Shown here in pieces: positions 25,307 to 34,422 of a stretch of DNA of 64,000 nucleotides. Numbering within the stretch: position 1 is the first letter of the stretch; each line of letters opens with the position of its first letter. Under the pieces are notes generated by a model. The model worked only from the letters and a program-made list of their open reading frames with translations, was not told where the DNA came from and ran no database searches. Made by a program: the position numbers and the translations under genes. Source of the stretch: Ruminococcus_G sp964621905 (GTDB lineage: Bacteria > Bacillota > Clostridia > Lachnospirales > Lachnospiraceae); contig CAZUNG010000003.1 in NCBI GenBank assembly GCA_964621905.1, positions 186,001 to 250,000 on the forward strand. Direction: 5' to 3'.

Positions 25307-25819
25307 ATGAAAGCACCAGGAAAAACTTTATTACAGGTAGTCGGCATAATTTTAATTATTTTTGGAGCGTTTAGTCTGATCGGATGTATCTCGTCACTTG
25401 CGATGTCGCAGTCGGAACAGATGATGCAGGTGATGGCAATGACGGGTGTGACAAAAGAGGCGCTTATCATGACGGCGATTGTAGGCACCATAGAAAGCAT
25501 TGTTTACGTGGCTGCCGGAATTTTAGGTGTTAAGAACTGCAACAAACCGGAAAAGTCAAAAATTAACGTGATCTTTGGAGCCGTTATGATTATTTGGGTA
25601 CTTGTGTCTGCAGTTATTTCTGTAGTGCAGGGATCATTCAGCCTGCTTAGTGTTATCATCGGTGTGATTCTCCCGCTTCTTTATTTCTGGGGCGCAATGA
25701 GAAACAATCAGGTTGAAACCAGTCCAAAGCCTACTCCAATTGATGATGTGGCGAATATTCTGGAAGTGTCTTCTGAAAGTATGAGTCAGCCGAAGAAAGA
25801 AGAAGGCAAGGAGCAATAG
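25307..25819 (+). CDS. Unrecognised four-helix membrane protein
   Basis: A 170-residue protein with about four hydrophobic segments (residues 8-30, 53-72, 85-105 and 108-126) and a polar, charged C-terminal tail rich in Glu, Lys and Ser. I recognise no domain. It is preceded by GGGGAGGATAAGTGG and its own promoter, and followed by a strong terminator, so it is a single-gene unit upstream of the ABC efflux operon. Confidence 0.75.
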   Translation: MKAPGKTLLQVVGIILIIFGAFSLIGCISSLAMSQSEQMMQVMAMTGVTKEALIMTAIVGTIESIVYVAAGILGVKNCNKPEKSKINVIFGAVMIIWVLVSAVISVVQGSFSLLSVIIGVILPLLYFWGAMRNNQVETSPKPTPIDDVANILEVSSESMSQPKKEEGKEQ

Positions 25820-25834
25820 ACCAGAAAGAAATCT

Positions 25835-25875
25835 CAGTGCAAGGAAGTATTGGTTGATTCCCTGCACTGTTTTTC
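25835..25875 (+). terminator. Terminator before the ABC efflux operon
   Basis: CAGTGCA and TGCACTG arms, with AGGAA/TTCCC pairing inside, are followed by TTTTT. Confidence 0.85.
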
Positions 25876-25902
25876 ATTAATAAAGATAGAAAGAGGGATA
25901 AA

Positions 25903-26598
25903 ATGGAAGCATTGATTCAAGTAAGTGACATGTGTAAGATCTACAATCCGGGTGAAAATGAAGTGCGTGCACTCGATCATGTGAATCTTAGGATCAATGA
26001 GGGGGAATTTGTAGCGATCATCGGGCAGTCAGGGTCTGGAAAGTCTACTCTTATGAACATGCTGGGATGTCTGGATGTCCCGACATCGGGCGACTACTGG
26101 CTGAATGGCACTGAGGTTGCGGCAATGAAGGATAACGATCTTTCTGTTATCCGAAATAAGGAAATTGGGTTTATCTTTCAGGGATTTAACCTGATTCCCA
26201 ATCTGACGGCACTGGAAAATGTTGAACTGCCGCTGATCTACCGCGGAATTGACAGAAAGACGAGAAAAGAGCTGTCAGTCAATGCGCTGAAGATGGTTGG
26301 CCTCGAGGCGCGTATGACACATAAACCGTCAGAGATGTCCGGGGGACAGCAGCAGAGAGTGGCGATTGCCAGAGCTGTCGCAGCGAAGCCGCCGGTTATC
26401 CTGGCAGATGAGCCGACCGGTAACTTGGATTCTGCTTCCAGTAAAGAAATACTGCGCATTTTAAAAGATATGCACAAAGAGGGGAAAACCATAATCCTGA
26501 TTACGCATGATGATGGGATCGCCGCTCAGGCGAAACGCGTGGTTCGTATTATGGACGGGAAAATTGAATCAGACATCATCAATGAAAATTATTCATGA
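25903..26598 (+). CDS. MacB-type ABC transporter ATPase
   Basis: A 231-residue ATPase of the LolD/MacB group. Walker A GQSGSGKST is at residues 41-49, signature MSGGQQQR and Walker B VILADEPTGNLD are clear. It forms an operon with an HlyD-like adaptor (overlapping start) and a MacB permease, the YknXYZ/MacAB layout for export of peptides, toxins or lipids. The substrate is unknown. Confidence 0.95.
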   Translation: MEALIQVSDMCKIYNPGENEVRALDHVNLRINEGEFVAIIGQSGSGKSTLMNMLGCLDVPTSGDYWLNGTEVAAMKDNDLSVIRNKEIGFIFQGFNLIPNLTALENVELPLIYRGIDRKTRKELSVNALKMVGLEARMTHKPSEMSGGQQQRVAIARAVAAKPPVILADEPTGNLDSASSKEILRILKDMHKEGKTIILITHDDGIAAQAKRVVRIMDGKIESDIINENYS

Positions 26599-26621
26599 AG
26601 CATGGGGAGGACAACGAAATC

Positions 26622-28325
26622 ATGGTGAAGAAGAAAAAGATCAATAAGATTATGATAGGGGTGATCGCCGCTGTTGTAGTGATCATTGCCGTGTTAGCAC
26701 TTGCCAGCAAAAGTGTGAAGGCACCTGAGGTGATGGCCCAGGTTAACGTAATTGATGTGGAGAAGGGTGATGTGTCTGAAGAGCTGGATGCAACAGGTAC
26801 CGTAAAAAGTCTTCAGAAAAAAACATTTTACTCCCCGGTCAATGCCACAATCCAGGAGATGCCTTATGAAGTGGGCGACAGCGTGAAAGCCGGAGAGCAG
26901 CTGATTACATATGATCTGGAAGATCTGGAAAGGGAAAACCAGAAAGCCGAGCTGAATGTAAAGTCAGGAAAACTGGATTATAATGATGCGATAAACCAGG
27001 CAAACAAGGCAGCGGACAAGCAGGCGACAGCTGCTGCAAATGCGCAGTCCCTGCAGGCACAGGTTGATGACTGGCAGCAGTATGTATATGATCTGCAGGA
27101 TTCGATTGCAGCGGCCAATACGAACGCACAGAATGAGGCACAGCAGGAGATGCAGGACGCAGCTGCGGCAGCACAGGCGGCGTATGAGCAGCAGATGGAA
27201 GAATACAAGACAGCGGTGGAAAATTACAAAAAGGAAAGTGCGAAACTGAGCAGCGCAAAGGCGGATACACTTGCAAAGTACAATTCGGCTAAAGCGGCGT
27301 ATGATATGGCCTACTCAACATGGGAAAAATATTCCACAACAACCAATGAAGAAAAAGTAGCTGAAAAAGGACAGGCTCTGAACAAGGCAGAAGTAGAATA
27401 TAATGCAGCTGTTGATGCATATAACCAGTATATTGCCGCACCACCGAGTGCATCGGACTATATCAGTTCAGAAGCAGGAGGTTCTTCGGCGGCAAGCGGT
27501 GAAACTGCAACAGCAAATACAACGGAACTGCAGCAGGAATTGGAACGTGCAAGCGCCACTCTGGCAGAACTGCAGGGAGAGCTCGCGACGGAGAAGGCAA
27601 CCGCGGAAGCGGATGTGTCAACGCTGACAGCGGAAGCAAAAGAAAAAATGCAGGTGGCGACGAATCTGACAGAACTGGAAGCCAAATCTGTAGAAGAGCT
27701 CATTGCAGAGGGGAAAAAGGGAGTCCAGGCGGAATTCACCGGTGTAATCTCTGACGCGAAAGTGGCAAGCGGTGCGGTGGTATCACAGGGCATGGAGCTG
27801 TTTACGCTTGAGAGTACAAAGGATGTCAGCGTTGAGATTCAGGTTTCAAAATATGACTATGCGGTGCTCAAAGAGGGCCAGAAAGCGGCTGTCACACTGG
27901 GTGATAACGTCTATCAGGGAACTCTGACAAAAATCAACAGGGTTGCGATTCCCAATGAAAAAGGAACGCCGATGATCGGTGCAACCGTGAAGATTGATAA
28001 TCCGGATGAAAATATCTTTATCGGTGTGGAAGCAAAAGTGACAGTTCAGGCTGCATCTGCAGACAATGTTCTGTTAGTTCCGGTTGAAGCAGTGAATATT
28101 GGAAATGATGGTTCTTTCTGCTATGTGCTGCGTGACGGAGTGATCACAAAACAGACAATCGAAACAGGGATTTCATCTGATGAATACATGGAAGTAACAA
28201 GTGGATTGAAAGAAGGTGACCAGGTAATTCCGGATCTTGGAACGCTTCAGGAAGGTGACCAGGCGCAGCCGGCAGCCGGAGGATCGGCGAATGCACCGGA
28301 AGGAGCTGTCCAGGATGGGGTATAA
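26622..28325 (+). CDS. HlyD/MacA-like membrane fusion (adaptor) protein
   Basis: A 567-residue adaptor with one N-terminal membrane anchor, a split lipoyl/barrel region (DVSEELDATGTV near the start; ISDAKVASGAVVSQGMELF and the KINRVAIPNEKGTPM part after the coil) and a very long Ala/Gln-rich coiled-coil hairpin between. The C terminus ends in a Gly/Ala/Pro-rich tail. ATG 26622 follows GGGGAGGA; an in-frame ATG at 26595 overlaps the ATPase stop and would add nine residues. The coil is longer than in many Gram-positive adaptors. Confidence 0.9.
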   Translation: MVKKKKINKIMIGVIAAVVVIIAVLALASKSVKAPEVMAQVNVIDVEKGDVSEELDATGTVKSLQKKTFYSPVNATIQEMPYEVGDSVKAGEQLITYDLEDLERENQKAELNVKSGKLDYNDAINQANKAADKQATAAANAQSLQAQVDDWQQYVYDLQDSIAAANTNAQNEAQQEMQDAAAAAQAAYEQQMEEYKTAVENYKKESAKLSSAKADTLAKYNSAKAAYDMAYSTWEKYSTTTNEEKVAEKGQALNKAEVEYNAAVDAYNQYIAAPPSASDYISSEAGGSSAASGETATANTTELQQELERASATLAELQGELATEKATAEADVSTLTAEAKEKMQVATNLTELEAKSVEELIAEGKKGVQAEFTGVISDAKVASGAVVSQGMELFTLESTKDVSVEIQVSKYDYAVLKEGQKAAVTLGDNVYQGTLTKINRVAIPNEKGTPMIGATVKIDNPDENIFIGVEAKVTVQAASADNVLLVPVEAVNIGNDGSFCYVLRDGVITKQTIETGISSDEYMEVTSGLKEGDQVIPDLGTLQEGDQAQPAAGGSANAPEGAVQDGV

Positions 28326-28355
28326 CCCGAGAGCGCATCAGGAAAGGGACTTACT

Positions 28356-29591
28356 ATGGGTAATTTGATGGAGTATATTAAGATGGCCATACACAATATC
28401 ATGGCCAATAAGGGGCGCTCCTTCCTGACAATGCTGGGAATCATCATCGGTATTGCTTCGGTTATCATGATCATGGCGGTCGGAGCAGGGACCACAAATC
28501 AGATGAATGATGAGATGGACAGCGCGGGAGGCGGCCAGATTCAGGTTATGTGCAGTGATGATGCCATGACCGCGGGCGAGTACCTGACGCCTGATGATAT
28601 GCAGGCAATTATAGATAAAGTACCGGGGGTCGAAGCAGTCAGCCCGTCCGGCGGCTGGTCAGGTGAGACTTCCACAGGAAAAGGCGATTTTGCAATCTCC
28701 TTGACCGGGGCGACAGAAAACCAGCCAATGTTTTCAACCTCTCAGATTAAACGCGGGCATTATTTCACTGCGGCGGATGTTTCGGAGGCACGGAGAGTCT
28801 GCGTGATCTCAGATTCTGATGCAAAAAGGCTGTTTGGTTCGGATGATGTTGTCGGTATGGATATTGACGTTTTATACAATGGGGTGACGAAGAGCTACCA
28901 GATTGTAGGGGTAACCCAACAGCCCGAAAACGGTGCCTTTGTGTCATATACGTATGAGGGAATGCCGGTCTATATCGATGTTCCATACACCTCGCTTCAG
29001 GAATACGATGATACCTATGACCAGTTTTATTATTTCGTTGTACTGGCGGATAAAACGATGGATTCCCAGGAAATATCGAACAAAGTAGTGAAGCTGCTGG
29101 AATCGCGACATCAGAGCGCAGGCGAGGACTATTACCAGGTTCAGAGTTTCCAGGATATTATGAAAACGATGAACAGTATGCTGGGAGTTGTGACGGCCTT
29201 TATCTCGTGCGTGGCAGGGATTTCACTGCTGGTTGGCGGTATCGGTGTTATGAACATCATGCTTGTGTCGGTAACGGAACGGACCAGAGAGATTGGTATC
29301 CGAAAATCTCTGGGAGCGAAAACTTCCTCGATCATGGCGCAGTTCCTCGCAGAATCAGCGATCTTGACGATCCTCGGGGGAATCATCGGAATAATTCTGG
29401 GACTGGCTGGTGCATTTGGCATCTGCAGTGTCATTAATTCCACACAGAATATGAATATGACGCCGGGGCTTAGTGCAACGACAATTTTGGGAGCAACCCT
29501 GTTTTCCTGTGCGGTCGGTATCTTCTTCGGGATCTATCCAGCCCGGAAAGCCGCTAAGCTCAGTCCTATCGAAGCGCTTAGAAGAAATTAA
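28356..29591 (+). CDS. MacB-type ABC transporter permease
   Basis: A 411-residue FtsX/MacB permease. A membrane helix near residues 20-45 (FLTMLGIIIGIASVIMIMAV) is followed by the extracellular MacB periplasmic-core-like domain, then three helices at the C terminus with GIGVMNIMLVSVTERTREIG and the closing ARKAAKLSPIEALR motif. It completes the three-gene efflux operon. Confidence 0.95.
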   Translation: MGNLMEYIKMAIHNIMANKGRSFLTMLGIIIGIASVIMIMAVGAGTTNQMNDEMDSAGGGQIQVMCSDDAMTAGEYLTPDDMQAIIDKVPGVEAVSPSGGWSGETSTGKGDFAISLTGATENQPMFSTSQIKRGHYFTAADVSEARRVCVISDSDAKRLFGSDDVVGMDIDVLYNGVTKSYQIVGVTQQPENGAFVSYTYEGMPVYIDVPYTSLQEYDDTYDQFYYFVVLADKTMDSQEISNKVVKLLESRHQSAGEDYYQVQSFQDIMKTMNSMLGVVTAFISCVAGISLLVGGIGVMNIMLVSVTERTREIGIRKSLGAKTSSIMAQFLAESAILTILGGIIGIILGLAGAFGICSVINSTQNMNMTPGLSATTILGATLFSCAVGIFFGIYPARKAAKLSPIEALRRN

Positions 29592-29600
29592 AAATAAGTA

Positions 29601-29629
29601 TTGACAAATATCGTGCGTTTATGTATAAT
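29601..29629 (+). promoter_or_regulatory. Promoter of tRNA-Arg(ACG)
   Basis: TTGACA (29601-29606), 17-bp spacer, TATAAT (29624-29629), about 33 bp before the tRNA 5' end. Confidence 0.82.
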
Positions 29630-29661
29630 AATCATTGTCGCGAAAATAGTTTGGCGATGAT

Positions 29662-29735
29662 GTGCGTTTAGCTCAGCTGGATAGAGCGTTTGGCTACGGA
29701 CCAAAAGGTCGGGGGTTCGAATCCTCTAACGCACG
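29662..29735 (+). tRNA. tRNA-Arg (anticodon ACG)
   Basis: Acceptor arms GTGCGTT/AACGCAC, anticodon stem TTTGG/CCAAA with loop CTACGGA (anticodon ACG, whose A34 would be edited to inosine), and GGTTCGAATCC T arm. CCA is not encoded. It is a single tRNA gene with its own promoter and terminator. Confidence 0.96.
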
Positions 29736-29740
29736 TAAAG

Positions 29741-29780
29741 AAAAAACCCTGTTTACAAAAACGTAAACAGGGTTTTTTAG
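29741..29780. terminator. Strong bidirectional terminator after tRNA-Arg
   Basis: A 16-bp perfect stem (AAAAAACCCTGTTTAC with its complement) ends in T tracts on both strands, so it can stop the tRNA and also the convergent ytqB transcript. Confidence 0.9.
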
Positions 29781-29855
29781 TATGTCGTTTGGAAGTTGTT
29801 GTTTATATGGTTTCTTGTCTTTGGCTGTCAAAGCGTCTTTCAAGAGTTGACAGCA

Positions 29856-30419
29856 TTAAAGTTTTACGATTAAAACAGGGATAGGCGGGTCGTTGGGACG
29901 GTTGTAATACTGGCTCATGATAACGATAAAACGCCTGGGCTCCAGTGTTTTCAGATATGCCAGGACAGTGTCGCGTTCTTTAAAACCGCTGTCCTTTCCA
30001 CTGTAAATGCAAAGTGAGATGATTCCGCCTTTTTTTAAAAGGAGGAGACTCTCTTCAAGAGCTTTGACAGTGCTTTGCGGACGGGTGGAGATCGTATGAT
30101 CACCGTTTGGAAGATATCCAAGATTAAACACGATACAGGATATGGAGTCTTTGACTGCGTAGCGGGACAGATGGCTGTGGCTGTCCAGAATCAGATCTGC
30201 ACGGTCCTGCAGATTTGCTTCAGCGAGACGTTCCCGGGTGTGTTTGAGAGCATCGGGCTGAATATCAAAAGCGAGCACATGTCCTTTTTCCCCGACAAGC
30301 TGACACAGCAGAAGAGTATCATATCCATTACCGGCTGTAGCATCGATGCAAAAGTCTCCTGGTTTTATTTGTTCTTTTATAAAGTGGTGGCACCACTGCG
30401 TAATCTGATAATTTTTCAT
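29856..30419 (-). CDS. ytqB: SAM-dependent methyltransferase, YtqB-like
   Basis: A 187-residue class I methyltransferase of the rRNA_methylase/YtqB family. The SAM-binding motif I is CIDATAGNGYDT near residue 28, followed by VLAFDIQ; later CIVFNLGYLPNGDHTI is family-typical. Relatives modify tRNA wobble uridine; the exact substrate here is inferred. I set the start at the ATG at 30417-30419, where AGGGG precedes it. The longer in-frame extension is unlike family members. It is convergent with the tRNA and divergent from the CapA-like gene. Confidence 0.87.
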   Translation of the reverse strand: MKNYQITQWCHHFIKEQIKPGDFCIDATAGNGYDTLLLCQLVGEKGHVLAFDIQPDALKHTRERLAEANLQDRADLILDSHSHLSRYAVKDSISCIVFNLGYLPNGDHTISTRPQSTVKALEESLLLLKKGGIISLCIYSGKDSGFKERDTVLAYLKTLEPRRFIVIMSQYYNRPNDPPIPVLIVKL

Positions 30420-30516
30420 ATAATTGCATCCCCTGTATTTCAATTCCCATAAACTTATGGTAAACTTTCTACTATAGTAGCATTTGAAACGACAAAAGAA
30501 AAGGACTTTAGATAAA

Positions 30517-31761
30517 ATGGAGAATACGCACAGGCGAAGAGGGAGAAGAAAGAACACGAGGCGCAGGAGAATGGGAGTGCGTGAGCGCCAGATTCAGCTG
30601 ATGAGACGTGTGATCGGTACGGTATTGGTGCTGGTCCTGGTGTTATTCGTGTTACTGATTGTCAGGGCGGTCGGAGGAAATGATCAGACCAAAGCCGAAA
30701 AGGCTGCCAAGACACAGGAAGCACAGGTTACGGCAACGCCGGAGCCCACACCGGAACCGGTTCAGATTACAGTCAGTGCGGCCGGAGACTGTACACTCGG
30801 AACAGATGAAGATTTTGATTACAATACAAGTTTTAACGCAATGTATGACAGCGTCGGAGACCCTTCGTATTTTATGAAAAATGTGAAATCGATCTTTGAG
30901 AGCGATGACCTGACAATTGTAAATCTGGAAGGACCGCTTACAACATCGGAAGATCTCCAGGAAAAGACGTTTTCATTTAAAGGAGAACCGGAATATACAC
31001 AGGTTTTGACATCTGGATCGGTGGAAGCAGTAAATCTTGCCAACAACCATAGCCGTGATTATGGGGAACAGGGCTATGAGGATACGATAAAAAATGTGGA
31101 AGACGCCGGCATTACCAGCTTTGGCTATGAGCGCACCGCTGTTGTGGATGTAAAAGGCATCAAGGTAGGGCTTGTTGGAATCTATGTACTTGCGGACGGA
31201 ATGGAGCGTGAAGCTCAGCTGAAGGACAACATTGCTGCTGTTCAGGGACAGGGGGCACAGCTTGTCATTGTAAGTTTCCACTGGGGATCGGAGAAAGAAA
31301 ATTATCCTGATGGGACACAGGTTTCGCTCGCGCATATTGCAGTTGATTCAGGTGCTGACCTCGTTCTGGGGCATCACCCACATGTGCTGCAGGGGATCGA
31401 AAAGTATAAGGGAAAAAACATTGTATACAGCCTGGCTAACTTCTGCTTTGGGGGAAATTCCAATCCGAGTGATAAAGACACTATGATATTTCAGCAGACG
31501 TTTACCGTAACAGGGGATCAGGTGGAGCCGGATGACGTCGTGAATATCATTCCGTGTTCTATTTCCTCGGAATCTGGTTATAATAATTATCAGCCGACAC
31601 CCGCTGAAGGAGAAGAAAAAACACGTATCCAGCAGCGGATCGATGAATATAGTGCCGGGTTGTCAAACAGCGGCGAAATAGATCAGTCAGAAGGCCAAAC
31701 AGACGAACCAAAGGATGGCAATAGAGATGATGTGTCAGACAGCGATTCTGATGAGCTGTAA
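30517..31761 (+). CDS. CapA-family metallophosphatase-like protein
   Basis: A 414-residue protein of the PGA_cap/CapA family. It begins with a very basic cytoplasmic tail (RRRGRRKNTRRRR), has one membrane anchor around residues 35-55, a linker of Thr/Pro/Glu, then the CapA domain with AAGDCTLG, NLEGPLT, ANNHSRDYG, VSFHWGSE and LGHHPHVLQG metal-site motifs. Its role in poly-gamma-glutamate or other polymers is unknown. No CapB/C genes lie nearby, so capsule synthesis is unlikely to be the whole story. Confidence 0.9.
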   Translation: MENTHRRRGRRKNTRRRRMGVRERQIQLMRRVIGTVLVLVLVLFVLLIVRAVGGNDQTKAEKAAKTQEAQVTATPEPTPEPVQITVSAAGDCTLGTDEDFDYNTSFNAMYDSVGDPSYFMKNVKSIFESDDLTIVNLEGPLTTSEDLQEKTFSFKGEPEYTQVLTSGSVEAVNLANNHSRDYGEQGYEDTIKNVEDAGITSFGYERTAVVDVKGIKVGLVGIYVLADGMEREAQLKDNIAAVQGQGAQLVIVSFHWGSEKENYPDGTQVSLAHIAVDSGADLVLGHHPHVLQGIEKYKGKNIVYSLANFCFGGNSNPSDKDTMIFQQTFTVTGDQVEPDDVVNIIPCSISSESGYNNYQPTPAEGEEKTRIQQRIDEYSAGLSNSGEIDQSEGQTDEPKDGNRDDVSDSDSDEL

Positions 31762-31793
31762 ACGAGACGGAAACCATACGAATGGAGGAACAG

Positions 31794-32225
31794 ATGGACA
31801 GGACAGAGTTTCTGGAGGCATTGAGAGAAAAACTAAAAGAGGGAATGTCCGAGCGTGATATCTCGGAACAGATTCGTTATTATTCGGATTATATTGCACA
31901 GGAGGTACGAAGCGGAAAGCCTGAATCTCAGGTATTGGATGAACTGGGGAATCCGATGCTTCTTGCGAGAACGATATTGGATACACACGGGCGGATGGGG
32001 AATGATTCAGCAGCTGAAGGTGTTCAGCCGGACCATCAGAATCGGAAAAGGGGATGGTACGTAAACACAGACCGAAGCTGGGGCTGCATTGTGGCAGCTG
32101 TTGTTATTGTGCTTGTCCTCGGAATCATTCTTTGGATGGTTGGAAGCATGTTCAGATTTTTGTCTCCGGTGCTGATGCCGGTTTTGATGATTCTGCTGAT
32201 CACTGCGATCGTAAAGAAAAGATAA
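31794..32225 (+). CDS. HAAS-domain membrane protein
   Basis: A 143-residue protein. The N-terminal part (TEFLEALREKLKEGMSERDI followed by YYSDYIAQE and SQVLDELGNP) matches the HAAS helical domain found beside PadR-type regulators. Two membrane segments close the chain. No PadR gene is next to it. ATG 31794 follows GGAGGAAC by a normal distance. A strong terminator follows. Confidence 0.8.
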   Translation: MDRTEFLEALREKLKEGMSERDISEQIRYYSDYIAQEVRSGKPESQVLDELGNPMLLARTILDTHGRMGNDSAAEGVQPDHQNRKRGWYVNTDRSWGCIVAAVVIVLVLGIILWMVGSMFRFLSPVLMPVLMILLITAIVKKR

Positions 32226-32233
32226 AACTGCGA

Positions 32234-32266
32234 AAAAAGCGTGTCGGCTTTGCCGACACGCTTTTT
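32234..32266 (+). terminator. Terminator of the CapA/HAAS unit
   Basis: AAAAAGCGTGTCGGC pairs with GCCGACACGCTTTTT around a short TTT loop. Confidence 0.92.
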
Positions 32267-32301
32267 GATATCCGTATCCAGGGGATACTTAAGAGAGTGA
32301 A

Positions 32302-32505
32302 TTAATACTTTGAAGTAGAAGAATTTTCGTTTGAGTTGTGACAATTCGAAGCTTTATTCTTGCTATTTGAATTCTTATTCGTGCTGTTCGAACTATTTGT
32401 TGCGTTTTTGCTGCTTTCATTGGATTCGTTGGATTCATTGTAAGCATTTGAGGTGTTGCTCATCTTATTTTTGTTTGTGCTGTCATCAGAATAATTTTTA
32501 GACAT
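32302..32505 (-). CDS. Asn/Ser-rich small protein
   Basis: A 67-residue protein made mostly of Asn, Ser, Lys and Thr in repeats such as NESNESNESS and NSSNSTNKNSNS, with one Cys. AGGAGGAAATGAC lies ideally before the ATG at 32505, which argues that it is translated. Composition resembles low-complexity coat or surface proteins of spore formers, but I recognise no family. No neighbour gives its function. Confidence 0.62.
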   Translation of the reverse strand: MSKNYSDDSTNKNKMSNTSNAYNESNESNESSKNATNSSNSTNKNSNSKNKASNCHNSNENSSTSKY

Positions 32506-32748
32506 GTCATTTCCTCCTGTTATATCAAAAATTTATGTTACGCTGTTAGTATCTCTAGAATTTATTTTTTTATGCAAAATATAAAAAGTTAGCAGGTGCC
32601 TGAAATAAAAAGCATGAAAAAAAGGCAGGAATGCTTTAGTTTTAAAAAAATTTATATGATATAATGAGCGTTAGTGAGGCAAGCATGCCTGCATGTTTGA
32701 CAAACGATGGATGCCAAAATTTAGAAAATAACGAGGAGGTACACAACA

Positions 32749-33723
32749 ATGAAAGTGGCGATATTGGGGGCTGGAAACATCGCGACATCCATGGCAACTG
32801 CGCTTTGTGGACTGGATGACTCTGTTGTGGAGGCATATGCGATCGCAGCCAGAGATTATGAGCGTGCAAAAGAATTTGCAGAAAAGTGGGGGATTACGAA
32901 AGCATACGGTTCTTACGAGGAAATGTTGAATGATCCTGAAGTGGATCTTGTATATGTGGCTACGCCGCACGTTTTTCATTATGAACATTCTAAACTGTGC
33001 CTGGAACATGGAAAACCAGTACTCTGCGAGAAACCATTTACAGTGACATCCGCACAGGCGGAGGAGCTGTTTGCGCTGGCAAAAGAAAAAAGACTTTTGA
33101 TTGCGGAAGCTATGTGGACGCGGTACATGCCAAGCAGGAAAATGATTCAGGATCTGATGGAAAGCGATATAATCGGTGATATCACATCGCTTAGCGGAAA
33201 TCTGGGTTATGAACACATTAATATTGACAGAATGCGAAAACTTGAGATGGCTGGAGGAGCACTGATGGATTTGGGGGTCTACCCCATCAATTTTGCTCTG
33301 ATGTGTTTTGGGGATAAGATTAAAGAGATAAAATCGACGTGCGTGAAGCTTGAAACAGGTGTTGACGCCCAGGAGAGTATGACCTTCATTTATGAGGACG
33401 GGAAAATGGCGGTGCTGTACTCATCCATGCTTGTACACTCCAACCGACTGGGAGAGATTAACGGAACCAAGGGCTGCATCGAAGTTCAGAACATCAATAA
33501 TTGTGAAGAAATCCGTGTACTGGATGAAAAACGCCGGCTGATCAAACGCTATCCGGTACCTGAGCAGGTGAACGGATACGAGTATGAAGTGCTGGCCTGT
33601 AAAGAAGCTATGGAGGAAGGACTGCTTGAGTGCCCGCAAATGCCGCATGAAGAGATCCTGAAGGTGGTAAAAATTACGGAATATCTGAGAAAAGAGTGGG
33701 GAGTCATCTATCCTTTTGAATGA
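32749..33723 (+). CDS. Gfo/Idh/MocA-family oxidoreductase
   Basis: A 324-residue NAD(P)-dependent dehydrogenase. The Rossmann motif GAGNIATSMA is at residues 7-16; the EKPFTV motif with catalytic Lys, and the GGALMDLGVYPIN motif with the conserved Asp and Tyr/His region, are present. Members act on sugars, inositols or pseudo-sugars. ACGAGGAGGT precedes the ATG. It stands alone. Confidence 0.93.
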   Translation: MKVAILGAGNIATSMATALCGLDDSVVEAYAIAARDYERAKEFAEKWGITKAYGSYEEMLNDPEVDLVYVATPHVFHYEHSKLCLEHGKPVLCEKPFTVTSAQAEELFALAKEKRLLIAEAMWTRYMPSRKMIQDLMESDIIGDITSLSGNLGYEHINIDRMRKLEMAGGALMDLGVYPINFALMCFGDKIKEIKSTCVKLETGVDAQESMTFIYEDGKMAVLYSSMLVHSNRLGEINGTKGCIEVQNINNCEEIRVLDEKRRLIKRYPVPEQVNGYEYEVLACKEAMEEGLLECPQMPHEEILKVVKITEYLRKEWGVIYPFE

Positions 33724-33781
33724 TCAGGCATGGATTTATAAAAAAGTGTTAATAATTCTGAAATTTCTATGATCTTTCTTA

Positions 33782-33810
33782 TTGCATTTTTATGGAAATT
33801 GTATTATAAT
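33782..33810 (+). promoter_or_regulatory. Promoter upstream of the rhodanese gene
   Basis: TTGCAT (33782-33787), 17-bp spacer, TATAAT (33805-33810). Transcription from here would give a leader of about 190 nt. Confidence 0.7.
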
Positions 33811-33854
33811 CTTATTTGTAAAGAGAATTTACCCTTCAAAAAATTTTTTTTACA

Positions 33855-33930
33855 AATTAATAACCCTTATTAATTATTTATACTCCCCTCGAAAGGCCGT
33901 GGTAGCTCCCCTACCGCGGTCTTTCTCTTT
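33855..33930 (+). promoter_or_regulatory. Structured leader or small RNA region
   Basis: Two hairpins occur: AATTAATAA-CCC-TTATTAATT (33855-33875) and GAAAGGCCGTGGTAG with CTACCGCGGTCTTTC (33891-33925). The second is followed by CTCTTT, a weak T tract. A short transcript of about 110 nt ending here, or a regulatory leader for the rhodanese gene, would both fit. I recognise no known family. Confidence 0.4.
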
Positions 33931-34007
33931 GTCTGTCGTGTTGATTGTGCCAAAGAAGACCTTATCATTTTTGCAGCGCTGAATATACTATTAAAAAGGA
34001 GCTTTTT

Positions 34008-34310
34008 ATGTCGGAACTGGAAATGATTTCTGCAAAGATGCTGGATGCGTATCGCAAGCGAAGTGATACGCTGCTTATAGATTTACGGTCTTCGCAAGAG
34101 TACTTCCGGTATCATATACCGGGTGCCCGTCATATTGACTATGAGGATACAGAGGCACTGTTTGCGCTTCCCAAAAACAAGGAGATCATCCTGTACTGTG
34201 AACGGGGTGCATCGAGTATGGCAAGGGCAAAGGAAATGGCCAGGTTAGGTTATAATGTCAAGTCGCTGATCGGCGGTGTGCATGCATATCGTGCGGAAGC
34301 TGGCCGCTGA
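34008..34310 (+). CDS. Single-domain rhodanese
   Basis: A 100-residue rhodanese-like protein with the active-site cysteine Cys64 in YCERGASS and the usual DLRSSQEYFRYHIPGARHI stretch. It transfers sulfane sulfur or has a related role. AAAAAGGAGC precedes ATG 34008. It lies upstream of ypsC. Confidence 0.9.
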   Translation: MSELEMISAKMLDAYRKRSDTLLIDLRSSQEYFRYHIPGARHIDYEDTEALFALPKNKEIILYCERGASSMARAKEMARLGYNVKSLIGGVHAYRAEAGR

Positions 34311-34366
34311 CAGCTTGTGTTTTATCGGATATCATAGTAAAATAAACCAGTAGATGAAAGAAGATA

Positions 34367-34402
34367 CAGGGACTTCTCCCGCTTTCCGGAAAGAAGTCCC
34401 TG
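34367..34402 (+). other. Perfect 11-bp hairpin before ypsC
   Basis: CAGGGACTTCT (34367-34377) pairs with AGAAGTCCCTG (34392-34402). No T tract follows, and the ypsC start is 20 bp downstream, so it is a leader structure rather than a terminator. Confidence 0.6.
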
Positions 34403-34422
34403 AAATGGGAAAAGAGGAGAGC

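Noticed and set aside
27040..27249. Extra frame inside the adaptor coiled coil
   Set aside because: Arg-rich shadow of the Ala/Gln-rich coil; no start signal.
33891..33930. Hairpin as terminator of the Gfo/Idh gene
   Set aside because: It lies 170 bp past the stop, after a new promoter, and has only a weak T tract.
34367..34402. Hairpin before ypsC as a terminator
   Set aside because: No T tract follows, and the ypsC start is only 20 bp downstream.
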